Shown here one piece after another: positions 55,632 through 64,000 of a DNA stretch of 64,000 nt. The position numbers and the translations under genes were made by a program. The notes below the pieces were generated by a model. The model saw nothing but the letters and a program-made list of their open reading frames with translations. It was not told where the DNA came from and searched no databases. The DNA is taken from the NCBI RefSeq assembly GCF_000300535.1, contig NZ_AMSH01000002.1:1-64000 (forward strand), in the 5' to 3' direction. Every line of letters begins with the position of its first letter. Position 1 is the stretch's first letter. This DNA is from Bacillus xiamenensis. Its GTDB lineage: Bacteria > Bacillota > Bacilli > Bacillales > Bacillaceae.

Positions 55632-55764
55632 GACTGATCTTCCTTTCAACACAAATTTAGTTATATGAACCAGTCAAATTGTGATATTATTTTAAAAAGT
55701 CATAAAAATGTAACATATTTCTATCTTATCAAACTTTTTGATTGCTTTATATGGGGGGAACACA

Positions 55765-57030
55765 ATGAACAAATCAAAAAATCGTTGGCTCATCGCTACA
55801 AGTGCTGTGGGAATTCATTTATCTATTGGATCTGTTTATGCATGGAGTGTTTTTACGAATCCTTTACATCAAACCTTTCAGTGGTCATTAACAGAAATAA
55901 GCCTTACATTTAGCATTGCCATTTTATTTTTAGGCTTATCGGCTGCTTTCATGGGACATTTCGTTGAAAAGTATGGTCCAAGGGCATCGGGGCTCTTTTC
56001 AGCTATTTTCTTCGGTATTGGAATGACTGGATCAGGGTTTGCTGTCCACATGTCTTCATTACCTCTCCTCTACTTATTTTATGGTGTACTCGCTGGGATA
56101 GGATTAGGTGTAGGTTATATTGCTCCTGTATCAACATTAGTCAAATGGTTTCCGGATAGAAGAGGACTCGCAACCGGTTTAGCCATTATGGGTTTTGGTT
56201 TTGCTTCTCTTATTTGCAGTCCAATTATTCAATATCTCATTGAAAAAGTTGATATAGCAAATACCTTCTATATTCTTGGAATCTCTTATTTTATCATCAT
56301 GGTCATCTCATCTCTTTATTTATCACCACCCACGCCCGATGACGTCAAACAATTTGACGTGTTGAAAACTAGTCGAAAAAAAATTCCTCAAGATTTATCA
56401 CAGCTCACAGCAAATGAAGCGATCAAAACACGGCGCTTTTATTATTTGTGGCTTATGCTCTTTATCAATATCACGTGCGGAATTGCCATTATTTCAGTAG
56501 CGTCGCCGCTTGCTCAAGAAAGTGTTGGCTTCACCGCAGGCGCTGCAGCTACTCTTGTTGGTATTTTAGGTGCTTTTAATGGCCTGGGACGAATCGGCTG
56601 GGCTTCGTTCTCTGATTATATCGGGAGACCAAATACGTATACAATTTTCTTTAGTATTCAGCTCATTGCTTTTCCCTTACTTCCATACTTAAAAGAACCG
56701 CTCATCTTTTCAATTGTGATGGCGATCATTTATACATGCTATGGTGGAGGATTTGCCTCAATTCCAGCCTATATTGGAGATTTATTTGGTACGAAGCAGC
56801 TTGGTGCAATACACGGTTATATTCTCACCGCTTGGGCCGCTGCTGGTTTAGCAGGACCTTTATTTTCGTCCTTCATTCGAGATATAACAGGCAATTACAC
56901 ACAAAGCCTCATGGTGTTTTCCGGCTTATTTTTCATTGCTTTTATCATATCTCTTCTCATTCGGAGGGATATTAAACAACTTAGAGAATCAAATCTTACT
57001 GCCACTTCTTCTGTCACAGCCCGTCCGTAA
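55765..57030 (+). CDS. OFA-family (oxalate/formate-type) MFS antiporter
   Basis: A 421-residue MFS transporter with twelve membrane segments and the family opening HLSIGSVYAWSVFTNPLHQTF, then LAGIGLGVGYIAPVSTLVKWFPDRRGLATGLA. OFA proteins exchange oxalate, formate or other monocarboxylates. The ATG at 55765 follows GGGGGG. It precedes the molybdoenzyme gene by 82 bases, so co-transcription is likely. Confidence 0.87.
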   Translation: MNKSKNRWLIATSAVGIHLSIGSVYAWSVFTNPLHQTFQWSLTEISLTFSIAILFLGLSAAFMGHFVEKYGPRASGLFSAIFFGIGMTGSGFAVHMSSLPLLYLFYGVLAGIGLGVGYIAPVSTLVKWFPDRRGLATGLAIMGFGFASLICSPIIQYLIEKVDIANTFYILGISYFIIMVISSLYLSPPTPDDVKQFDVLKTSRKKIPQDLSQLTANEAIKTRRFYYLWLMLFINITCGIAIISVASPLAQESVGFTAGAAATLVGILGAFNGLGRIGWASFSDYIGRPNTYTIFFSIQLIAFPLLPYLKEPLIFSIVMAIIYTCYGGGFASIPAYIGDLFGTKQLGAIHGYILTAWAAAGLAGPLFSSFIRDITGNYTQSLMVFSGLFFIAFIISLLIRRDIKQLRESNLTATSSVTARP

Positions 57031-57112
57031 TTTGAATTTGACAGAATCACAATCTACAGGTAATTTTTAGATATGAAAACGCATTAAAAGGTAATCGGAG
57101 GGTGATGATATC

Positions 57113-59461
57113 ATGGGGAAAACAAAACACAAGGGGCCTATTAAACTTAACAAAAAACCCTCACCAAAGCTATGGGCTTCTTTTGCTCCTATGGGGCTTG
57201 GAAAAGTAAAACCGAAACACATTCGAGATACGATGAAGGTGGCATGGGAGAACAAAGATAACCTCCCCTATGCATACCGTATTTTAACACAGGGCGTTTG
57301 TGACGGCTGTGCACTTGGTGTATCAGGTTTATACGATCAGACACTTGCAGGGCCCCATATATGCACCACAAGGCTTAATGTGCTTCGTCTTAACACAATG
57401 CCAGCTATTGACCCGAAATGGTTCGAAGATATTCATCAGCTAAAGCAAATGGACAGCACCGCACTTCGTAAACTTGGGCGTATTCCCTATCCATTGATTC
57501 GAAAAAAAGGTGATAATGCCTTTACACGTATTTCTTGGGATGATGCATTAGATCAGATTGCAGCTAAAATCAACTCAATTGATAAACAGCAGCTCGCTTT
57601 CTATTTAACCGCAAGAGGGATTACAAATGAAGTGTATTATACTGCGGCAAAGGTTGCACGATTTATAGGAACAAATCATATCGATAATGCTTCTCGCATT
57701 TGTCATTCACCTAGCAAAACCGCTCTTAAGCGTTCTCTTGGTATAGGTGCCTCCAGCTGTAATTACAGTGATTGGATTGGAACGGATGTATTGATTTTTT
57801 GGGGCTCTGTCGCAGCAAACAATCAGCCTGTTTCTACTAAATATATGTACGCCGCTAAAAAGAAAGGGACTAAAATTATTGTCATCAATCCATATAAAGA
57901 GCCTGCGATGGAAAAGTACTGGGTTCCCTCTATTCCAGAGAGTGCATTATTCGGCACAAAAATAGCTGATGATTTTTACCAAGTCAATATAGGCGGCGAT
58001 ATTGCATTTATGAATGGCGTCATCAAACATTGGTTTGACATGGAGGAGCATGCTCCTCATTCCGCTCTTGACCATGAATTTATTCAAGCACATACAACCG
58101 GCATACAGGATTTAAAGCAACATGTCGATCAGTTGAAATGGGAGGATCTAGAAGCATCATCAGGCTTATCTAAGGAAAGAATGAAGGAATTTGCTGTACT
58201 TCTTGCCAATGCCAATTCAGGTGTTTTTATTTGGAGTATGGGCCTCACCCAGCATCGTTTTGCAACTGATAATATATCACAAGTCGCAAATCTTGCCATG
58301 TTACGTGGATTTATTGGCAGAAAGCATTGTGGTGTCATGCCTATTCGCGGACATAGCGGCGTCCAAGGTTCAGGAGAAATGGGCGCCGATCCATTCGTGT
58401 TGCCAGGCAGTGATTTTGATGAAGAGAATATTGAAAGAATTGAGAAGATATGGGGATTCGACATTCCAAAATGGCATGGTGACACCATTGGTCAATCATT
58501 TGAGAAAATGACTCTTCCAAAAGAACACCCGCAAAAGCTCAAGATGTTGTTTACTAGCGGTGGAAACTTTTTAGAAACGATGCCAAATCCAGAAGCGATT
58601 GAAAAGGCATTATCTGAGCTTGAACTCCGTGTCCATCAAGATATTATTTTGAACACCTCTACACTCGTAGAAGCAGAAGAGACCGTGATTGTTCTGCCTG
58701 CTATGACACGATATGAACAGCCAGGCGGAGGTACATCAACTAGTACGGAGCGCATGGTGTATTTCAGCCCGGAAATTGAAGGACCTCGTATTGAAGAAGC
58801 CAGAGCTGAATGGGACATTTATATTGATCTTGCGAAAAGGGTTCGTCCAAAAGATGCCGAGCTGATTCATTTTGAGAATGCTGAAGCCATTCGTCGTGAG
58901 ATCGCCATCGCAAATCGAAACTATGATGGCATACAGCATTTGCGTCATAAAGGGGACGTCTTTCAATGGGGAGGCGCTTGGCTTTGCGAAGATGGCGTGT
59001 GTCCAACACCGGATGGCAAAGGACACCTTCTGCCTGCCCAGCTGCCTCAATATCGGAAAACGGAGGGGCATTTCAACATCACGACAAGACGAGGTAAGCA
59101 ATTCAACTCAATGATTTACAGTGAAAAGGATGCCTTTAATGGCGGAAAGCGGCATTCTATCTTGTTGAACGAGGAAGATGCAAAAGAGCTTTATATCAAT
59201 GAAGGAGATCCAGTTGTCCTTTTTAATCAATATGGGTCCTATCAAGGAGTTGCTCAATTCGGAGATCTGAAACGTGGAAATATTGCTGTTTATTGGCCTG
59301 AAGGGAACGTTTTAATACCAAAAGGAGTTTATGAAAGCTATTCACAGATTCCAGAATATAATACCACTGCAATATTAGAAAAAGCCGAAACCTTTCATGC
59401 AAGAAAAGATCAGCACTACGTGGAGAAACGAATTGATGAATTAGAAACGACTTTAAATTAA
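57113..59461 (+). CDS. FdhF/YdeP-family molybdopterin oxidoreductase
   Basis: A 782-residue molybdopterin enzyme. Cys63, Cys66 and Cys84 lie in the N-terminal CDGC...C region, and the probable molybdenum ligand is Cys197 in SRICHSPSK. It lacks the ferredoxin-like N-terminus of large formate dehydrogenases and fits the YdeP-type length. Members are called formate dehydrogenase-like; the actual substrate is unproven. Linked FdhD, MoaA and an OFA antiporter make formate or oxalate metabolism a reasonable guess. Confidence 0.88.
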   Translation: MGKTKHKGPIKLNKKPSPKLWASFAPMGLGKVKPKHIRDTMKVAWENKDNLPYAYRILTQGVCDGCALGVSGLYDQTLAGPHICTTRLNVLRLNTMPAIDPKWFEDIHQLKQMDSTALRKLGRIPYPLIRKKGDNAFTRISWDDALDQIAAKINSIDKQQLAFYLTARGITNEVYYTAAKVARFIGTNHIDNASRICHSPSKTALKRSLGIGASSCNYSDWIGTDVLIFWGSVAANNQPVSTKYMYAAKKKGTKIIVINPYKEPAMEKYWVPSIPESALFGTKIADDFYQVNIGGDIAFMNGVIKHWFDMEEHAPHSALDHEFIQAHTTGIQDLKQHVDQLKWEDLEASSGLSKERMKEFAVLLANANSGVFIWSMGLTQHRFATDNISQVANLAMLRGFIGRKHCGVMPIRGHSGVQGSGEMGADPFVLPGSDFDEENIERIEKIWGFDIPKWHGDTIGQSFEKMTLPKEHPQKLKMLFTSGGNFLETMPNPEAIEKALSELELRVHQDIILNTSTLVEAEETVIVLPAMTRYEQPGGGTSTSTERMVYFSPEIEGPRIEEARAEWDIYIDLAKRVRPKDAELIHFENAEAIRREIAIANRNYDGIQHLRHKGDVFQWGGAWLCEDGVCPTPDGKGHLLPAQLPQYRKTEGHFNITTRRGKQFNSMIYSEKDAFNGGKRHSILLNEEDAKELYINEGDPVVLFNQYGSYQGVAQFGDLKRGNIAVYWPEGNVLIPKGVYESYSQIPEYNTTAILEKAETFHARKDQHYVEKRIDELETTLN

Positions 59462-59470
59462 TCTTCAACT

Positions 59471-59504
59471 AAAAAAAACAGCTGGGGGTTTGTCTCCCCA
59501 GCTG
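59471..59504 (-). terminator. Terminator of the VWA genes
   Basis: CAGCTGGGG pairs with CCCCAGCTG; the T-run is on the minus strand, so it serves the VWA operon. Confidence 0.85.
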
Positions 59505-59516
59505 CCTATTCACATC

Positions 59517-60191
59517 CTACTGGCCAAAAGAGCTAGCTTCTTTTTGAAGAATGTGATTCAATTCTTCTGCATTTGCTGCTGGTTGATATTGTCCACCGCC
59601 AGCTTTTGCAACAGATTTTAGACTTTTTGCTTCTTTTTGATTTACATCGAAGCCAATGATATTGACGATTGTATCAATACCTTCTTCATGTAATTGCTTT
59701 GCTGCTTGTGATGGGCTCCCGCCACAAGTTTCTTCACCATCACTGACAACATATACAATATTTTTTCCCTCAGCTTGGTGATCTTCAAAATCTTGTTTCG
59801 TATCAGTTAATGCTTTTGCAAGTGGTGTCCAGCCTGTTGGACCATACACATTCAGCGCTTGTTGAAAGGTTGATTCCTCATAGGTTCCAAACCCATAAAC
59901 TGCTTCAGAACTTTCACAAGAAACGGCTTTTCCTGCATTTTTATTGGTTCCTTCATGACCAAAAACACGAAGCAGGACTTGCGTATCTTCTGATAAAAGA
60001 CTTGCGAAGCTTTGAATCGAACGTTTTGCGATATCAATTTTCTTTTCGCCTTCAACCGATTGTGCCATACTGCCACTTAAATCAAGTAAAATCACCACAT
60101 GAGCCGGCTCCTTTTTCGTTATAGCATGAGCAGGTGAAGAAAGAAGCAGGACAAGACTAGCTAAGATGGTTAATACAATATTTCTTTTCAT
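59517..60191 (-). CDS. Secreted von Willebrand factor A-domain protein (YwmC/YwmD family)
   Basis: A 224-residue protein with a signal peptide (cleavage near AHA, residue 23) and a VWA domain. The MIDAS motif is DLSGSMA, with Thr in GWTPLAKAL and Asp in SDGEETCGG. Two Cys, in VSCESS and ETCGG, could form a disulfide. Paralogue of the gene just upstream. Function unknown. The ATG at 60191 follows GGGAGG. Confidence 0.83.
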   Translation of the reverse strand: MKRNIVLTILASLVLLLSSPAHAITKKEPAHVVILLDLSGSMAQSVEGEKKIDIAKRSIQSFASLLSEDTQVLLRVFGHEGTNKNAGKAVSCESSEAVYGFGTYEESTFQQALNVYGPTGWTPLAKALTDTKQDFEDHQAEGKNIVYVVSDGEETCGGSPSQAAKQLHEEGIDTIVNIIGFDVNQKEAKSLKSVAKAGGGQYQPAANAEELNHILQKEASSFGQ

Positions 60192-60275
60192 CAATAAAAA
60201 ACCTCCCTTTTTTCATTTGTACAGAAAAAGAGAAACGAAAGCATCAATCAATCGTTTCCCTTTTCTTCTGCAAGT

Positions 60276-60974
60276 TTATTCGTGTAGTTTTAATGATTCT
60301 GCTGTAAAGATAGAACCCATTTCTTTGCCAGTGCTTGCTTGGTAGTAAGAGCCTTTACCAGCTTTGGCTACTTCCTTCAATTGGCCTTCATAGCCATCGT
60401 TAAAGTCTAATCCGATTACATTGACCACAGTAGATCCTTTTGAGTTATGCAAATCTTTTGCTACTTTCACTGGATCTCCGCCACAAGTTTCTTCACCATC
60501 AGTAATTAAGTACACAATATGTTTTGTTCCATTATGAAGCTGCTTATCCGTTTGCTTTGCACTTTCAAGAGCACGTGCAATCGGTGTCCAGCCATTTGGT
60601 CCAAGACCGTTTAGAGAGTTTTCGAAGCTTTCCTTTTCATAAGGTTGAACACCGTAAACGCCTCTAATGACTTCACATGATTGAGCTTTACCTGAGTTTT
60701 TGTTGTTTCCTTCAGAACCAAACAAGCTCATACGGATTTTCGCGTTTTTCGGAAGTGATTGAGCAAATTTGAATACCTCTTGTTTTGCTAGATCAAATTT
60801 GCGCTCTCCTTCTACTTTTCTTGCCATGCTTCCACTGGCATCAAGTAAGATTGTCACTCTTACATCTTTCTTATGTTTTTTGGCTGCTGTTGCTTCTGCA
60901 AATACTGGTGAAGAGATTGACATTGATAATGTCAATACAGCTAAGGCTACGAGTGTAAATACTTTTTTCATCAT
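60276..60974 (-). CDS. Secreted von Willebrand factor A-domain protein (YwmC/YwmD family), paralogue
   Basis: A 232-residue protein: signal peptide ending near VFA (residue 26), then a VWA domain with MIDAS DASGSMARKVEGERKFD, GPNGWTPIARAL and TDGEETCGGDP. Same Cys pair as its neighbour. The two genes are 84 bases apart in one direction and probably arose by tandem duplication, as in B. subtilis ywmC/ywmD; I cannot tell which is which. Confidence 0.83.
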   Translation of the reverse strand: MMKKVFTLVALAVLTLSMSISSPVFAEATAAKKHKKDVRVTILLDASGSMARKVEGERKFDLAKQEVFKFAQSLPKNAKIRMSLFGSEGNNKNSGKAQSCEVIRGVYGVQPYEKESFENSLNGLGPNGWTPIARALESAKQTDKQLHNGTKHIVYLITDGEETCGGDPVKVAKDLHNSKGSTVVNVIGLDFNDGYEGQLKEVAKAGKGSYYQASTGKEMGSIFTAESLKLHE

Positions 60975-60989
60975 GCTTTTCCTTCCTCC

Positions 60990-61260
60990 TTATGTATTTG
61001 ATTGAAACATCTTAATCGTAAATTATTCTCACTTGGAATGGTATAGGACTCGATCCCTTTTTCTCTTTCATCAAAATCACTAAAATTCTGTCAGATGTCT
61101 AGATATTTTCACCTAACGCTTCCTTTTTCCCTTTATTTTCTCTTTCTTTCGAGGGACTTTGTATCGGCCATCGGTTCTTGTCGGGACATAAATGTTTAAG
61201 ATTTCCTGACCTGAGCCTTAAGTCACAATTTGACACATTCTGTTCAAACCTCTTTGAAAA
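60990..61260. other. Intergenic region between spoIID and the VWA genes
   Basis: About 270 bases with no gene or clear motif seen. It should contain the promoter of the VWA genes. Confidence 0.4.
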
Positions 61261-61261
61261 C

Positions 61262-61289
61262 AAAAAAAGATGCCCCATTTTACGGCACC
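61262..61289 (-). terminator. Terminator of spoIID
   Basis: Minus strand GGTGCC pairs with GGCATC (one wobble), then TTTTTTT. Confidence 0.7.
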
Positions 61290-61296
61290 TTTTCCT

Positions 61297-62322
61297 TTAT
61301 TTCTTAGCCATATATGTGTTGAGAAAGCGATCAGCTGATTCAATTTGAATTCCTTTATAATAATGTTTCACGATCTCATCTACTTTTTTGCCTGACTGGG
61401 CCATATAATGTGCACCATACTGACTCATTCCCACACCATGGCCATATCCTTTTGTCGTAATCACAATTTGCTGGCCTTTTCGTTCCCATGTAAAGTCCGC
61501 AGAATGCAGCCCTAGTGATTCACGAATATCTCTGCCTGTCAGTGTTTTCCCGTTTATGACTGCTTTGGCTACTTGATTTCCTGGTGTCCGTTCTACAATC
61601 TCTCCCACCTGATGATGCTGATTGAGGGTTACACCCAGTTTTTGCTGAAATTCACTAACTGTGATGGTTTGCTTGTTTTGAAATTTGGGTGATTTTTCGT
61701 CCCATTTGCTTGAAACACTTTTCAAATATGGGATTTCGTTTTTCCAATAGGCTTCTGCATTTTCAGTTTTCCCGTTACTTGTTGAAAAGAAAGAAGCATC
61801 AATTGGTTTTTCATCATAAGTCAGCACTTTCCCTTGTGTGCTGGCGACGGCTTCTGTGATCTTTTTTAATTTCCAATTGTACGCTTTCCCCCAAATTTTC
61901 TTCAGTTCCTGTTTATTTTTGTAGACCTGGAACATTTGTGTGTCATCTACAAGAGAGCCTTTTGGCGATTTTACGGTCTTGTCGATGATCATTTGTCTGA
62001 CGATATACGTTCTAGCGGCGAGTGCCTGTGCTTTGAGTGCCTCGATTTCAAAATCAGCTGGCATTTCCGAAGCGACGACACCGATCACATACTCTTCTAA
62101 GGGGATGTTTTCTACCTGTTGATGCGCTGAACGATAGACTGGAATGGAGACGGGTGATTGCTTCAATTTGACTGAACCTTTCACTTCTTTTTTTGCTGAT
62201 GGTTCTGCTGCTACGTGTTGGCTGGCCGTTGGTTTTCCTTGGAACGTCGGCAACACGAGTAAGGTTGGAATCATTAAAATGATGATGCATATTCCTGCGA
62301 TTGTCCATATCATTGGTTTCAT
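61297..62322 (-). CDS. spoIID: Stage II sporulation lytic transglycosylase SpoIID
   Basis: A 341-residue SpoIID/LytB-family enzyme with one N-terminal membrane segment (about 5-28). The catalytic-domain motifs EEYVIGVVASEMPADFEIEALKAQALAARTYIV and GYGHGVGMSQYGA are present. It cleaves glycan strands during engulfment with SpoIIM and SpoIIP. Position downstream of murAA agrees with B. subtilis. Confidence 0.96.
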   Translation of the reverse strand: MKPMIWTIAGICIIILMIPTLLVLPTFQGKPTASQHVAAEPSAKKEVKGSVKLKQSPVSIPVYRSAHQQVENIPLEEYVIGVVASEMPADFEIEALKAQALAARTYIVRQMIIDKTVKSPKGSLVDDTQMFQVYKNKQELKKIWGKAYNWKLKKITEAVASTQGKVLTYDEKPIDASFFSTSNGKTENAEAYWKNEIPYLKSVSSKWDEKSPKFQNKQTITVSEFQQKLGVTLNQHHQVGEIVERTPGNQVAKAVINGKTLTGRDIRESLGLHSADFTWERKGQQIVITTKGYGHGVGMSQYGAHYMAQSGKKVDEIVKHYYKGIQIESADRFLNTYMAKK

Positions 62323-62532
62323 ATTTGGCTGCCCCCATTTGTCATTGAATCTCTTTTATCCTATGGACAAGGACAAGCTAATATGACAGCTTCTTTCATT
62401 CATTGGACAAGTCTTTTGGTGATATGCTGGTGCTCTTCATCATTTGATTTTACTGTTCGTCTTTATGAATAAAATTTAAGATGATTGGATACACTAATGA
62501 TAAGCTTTTAAAAATAAAACACTCTATGATTC

Positions 62533-62569
62533 TAAAAAAAATCAGCATGCCCAAATGGACACACTGATT
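62533..62569 (-). terminator. Terminator of murAA
   Basis: Minus strand hairpin of 13 pairs starting AATCAG and ending CTGATT, loop ATTT, then TTTTTTT. Confidence 0.85.
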
Positions 62570-62575
62570 TGTTTA

Positions 62576-63883
62576 TTACGCGTTTAGATCTGACACAACT
62601 TGTTCTTGTGTCACATCTGCTGATTCATCATTTACTCTTTCAATGTCTGCACCGATTGCTGCAAGCTTTTGGTGGAAGTTCACATATCCACGGTCAATAT
62701 GCTTCAATTCAGTGACGCGTGTATGACCTTCTGCCACTAATCCAGCAAGTACAAGTGCTGCTCCTGCTCTTAAATCAGTCGCTGAAACTTCAGCACCTTG
62801 AAGTTGAACCGGCCCATTGATAATCACAGAGCGACCCTCAATTTTAATATCGCCATTCATGCGGCGGAATTCTTCAGCGTGCATAAAACGATTTTCAAAC
62901 ACAGTTTCTGTGATCATGCTTGTTCCGTTCGCACGAAGCAATAGCGCCATCATCTGAGACTGCATATCCGTTGGGAACCCAGGATGCGGCATTGTTTTTA
63001 GATCGATTGGCTTGAGCTCAGATGGTCCAATGACTCTTAAACCTTCTTCTTCTTCAATGATCTGAATACCCATTTCTTCCATTTTTGCAATAAGTGAAGT
63101 CAGGTGTTCCGGAACTGCGCCTTTCACAAGCACATTTCCTTCTGTAATGGCTGCTGCCACCATGAAAGTACCCGCTTCAATTCGGTCAGGAATGATGGTG
63201 TGTTTTGCACCGTGAAGTGTTTCCACACCTTCAATTTTGATTGTACCAGTACCAGCCCCGCGAATCTTACCGCCCATGGCATTAATGTAGTTTGCCAAAT
63301 CAACAATTTCAGGTTCTTTTGCTACGTTCTCTAAAATGGTTGTTCCTTCAGCTAATGCTGCTGCCATGATGATGTTTTCAGTTGCACCTACACTTGGGAA
63401 ATCCAAATAAATTTTTGCACCTTTTAGACGGCCTTTTACTTCAGCCTCGATGAATCCATTACCTACTTGAATTTTAGCTCCCATTGCTTCGAAGCCTTTT
63501 AAATGCTGATCAATTGGTCTTGAACCAATTGCGCAGCCTCCAGGTAATGCAACCCTTGCATGACCTGTTCTAGCTAAAAGTGGTCCCATGACGAGCACAG
63601 ATGCTCGCATTTTACGCACATACTCAAACGGAGCCTCAGTTTCTAGTGCATGAGATGCATCTACTGATACTTCGTTATTTTCAAAATGTACTTCTGCTCC
63701 TAAATGACGTAACACTTCATTGATTGTATATACATCGGAGAGCGTAGGTACATCACAAATTACGCTTTTTTCTGTACTTGCTAACAAAGATGCAGCGATA
63801 ACTGGTAAAACGGCATTTTTTGCGCCTTCTACTTTAACTGTGCCGTTTAACTTTTGACCGCCGCGGACGATGATTTTTTCCAA
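62576..63883 (-). CDS. murAA: UDP-N-acetylglucosamine 1-carboxyvinyltransferase MurAA
   Basis: A 435-residue EPSP synthase-fold enzyme that adds enolpyruvate to UDP-GlcNAc, the first committed step of peptidoglycan synthesis. The fosfomycin-target Cys lies in [14 protein letters not shown] near residue 117. The N-terminus [21 protein letters not shown] is conserved. The start is a TTG preceded by GGAGGGGAAG. It follows ywmB closely. Confidence 0.97.
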   Translation of the reverse strand: MEKIIVRGGQKLNGTVKVEGAKNAVLPVIAASLLASTEKSVICDVPTLSDVYTINEVLRHLGAEVHFENNEVSVDASHALETEAPFEYVRKMRASVLVMGPLLARTGHARVALPGGCAIGSRPIDQHLKGFEAMGAKIQVGNGFIEAEVKGRLKGAKIYLDFPSVGATENIIMAAALAEGTTILENVAKEPEIVDLANYINAMGGKIRGAGTGTIKIEGVETLHGAKHTIIPDRIEAGTFMVAAAITEGNVLVKGAVPEHLTSLIAKMEEMGIQIIEEEEGLRVIGPSELKPIDLKTMPHPGFPTDMQSQMMALLLRANGTSMITETVFENRFMHAEEFRRMNGDIKIEGRSVIINGPVQLQGAEVSATDLRAGAALVLAGLVAEGHTRVTELKHIDRGYVNFHQKLAAIGADIERVNDESADVTQEQVVSDLNA

Positions 63884-63915
63884 GGTCTTCCCCTCCGCGT
63901 CCCAAATTCTCTATA

Positions 63916-64000
63916 TTAATATTCAGTCGTTACGATTGGTGTGCCAACCGTAATCGTATGATTTTCGTTCATTTCCGAACTTCTGATGGCAATTTGAACA
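63916..64000 (-). CDS. ywmB: YwmB C-terminal end (partial)
   Basis: The last 27 codons of a minus-strand gene that continues past the window. The end reads ITVGTPIVTTEY, which matches the C-terminus of YwmB (a secreted TATA-box-binding-like protein) as I remember it, and the gene sits directly ahead of murAA as in B. subtilis. Confidence 0.75.
   Translation of the reverse strand, partial: VQIAIRSSEMNENHTITVGTPIVTTEY

Noticed and set aside
55670-55700. Possible Fnr-type site between fdhD and the antiporter
   Set aside because: Only one half-site (TTGTGA) is present; the other half does not match.
55665-55913. 82-codon plus-strand frame across the start of the OFA antiporter gene
   Set aside because: It is in another frame of a well-supported gene and has no ribosome site.
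1-64000. CRISPR arrays, tRNA/rRNA genes, insertion sequences, prophage genes
   Set aside because: None was seen: no regular repeats with spacers, no transposase or integrase frames, and no tRNA-like cloverleaf recognised.

Overview
The window looks like chromosome from the Bacillus pumilus group (B. pumilus / safensis / altitudinis) or a close relative. The G+C content is modest, ribosome binding sites are strong, TTG and GTG starts are frequent, and sporulation genes are present (spoIIID, spoIIQ, spoIID, a spore germination receptor). Gene content follows the B. subtilis ywt-ywm region. Gene symbols come from recognising protein sequence and synteny from memory; no database search was run.

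Layout. 1-5.6 kb: a structured RNA-like element, the HAD phosphatase ywtE, and the poly-gamma-glutamate capsule operon pgsBCAE with its hydrolase pgdS. 6.2-9.9 kb: a GerA-type germinant receptor operon. 10-15.7 kb: the ribose operon rbsRKDACB behind a perfect cre/operator. 15.7-20 kb: ywrF, alsR and the acetoin genes alsSD. 20-21.7 kb: an Lrp-type regulator with a split chromate transporter. 21.7-31 kb: UDP-glucose dehydrogenase, SWIM/SNF2 proteins, the blue-light receptor YtvA, ywpJ, ywpG and ywpF. 31-36.7 kb: mscL, fabZ, a Rap protein, flhO/flhP, mbl and spoIIID. 37-46.6 kb: ywoH/ywoG, bcrC, an exporter, an amino-acid ABC transporter, nrgAB, spoIIQ and ywnH.

46.6-59.5 kb differs from the B. 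subtilis order as I remember it and looks accessory. It begins with a second copy of the RNA element. Next comes an ABC exporter - MauE-like - redoxin operon, divergent from a membrane-anchored CPHC thioredoxin-like gene. A gene for a six-cysteine, 64-residue peptide and a partner gene follow, under an AT-rich promoter region. A Zur-controlled zinc-starvation operon (zinc-free L33, a CobW GTPase, zinc-free S14) comes next. The block ends with an oxidoreductase module: MoaA, FdhD, an oxalate/formate-type antiporter and an FdhF/YdeP-like molybdoenzyme. The ancestral order resumes with two VWA proteins, spoIID, murAA and the tail of ywmB.

The most interesting candidates are the cysteine-rich peptide beside a redox/export module (possibly an undescribed disulfide peptide or bacteriocin-like system), the two-copy structured RNA with compensatory changes, a candidate RNA between ywpG and ywpJ, and an apparent ATT start codon in an ABC lipoprotein gene. 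No tRNA, rRNA, CRISPR array, transposase or integrase was seen.
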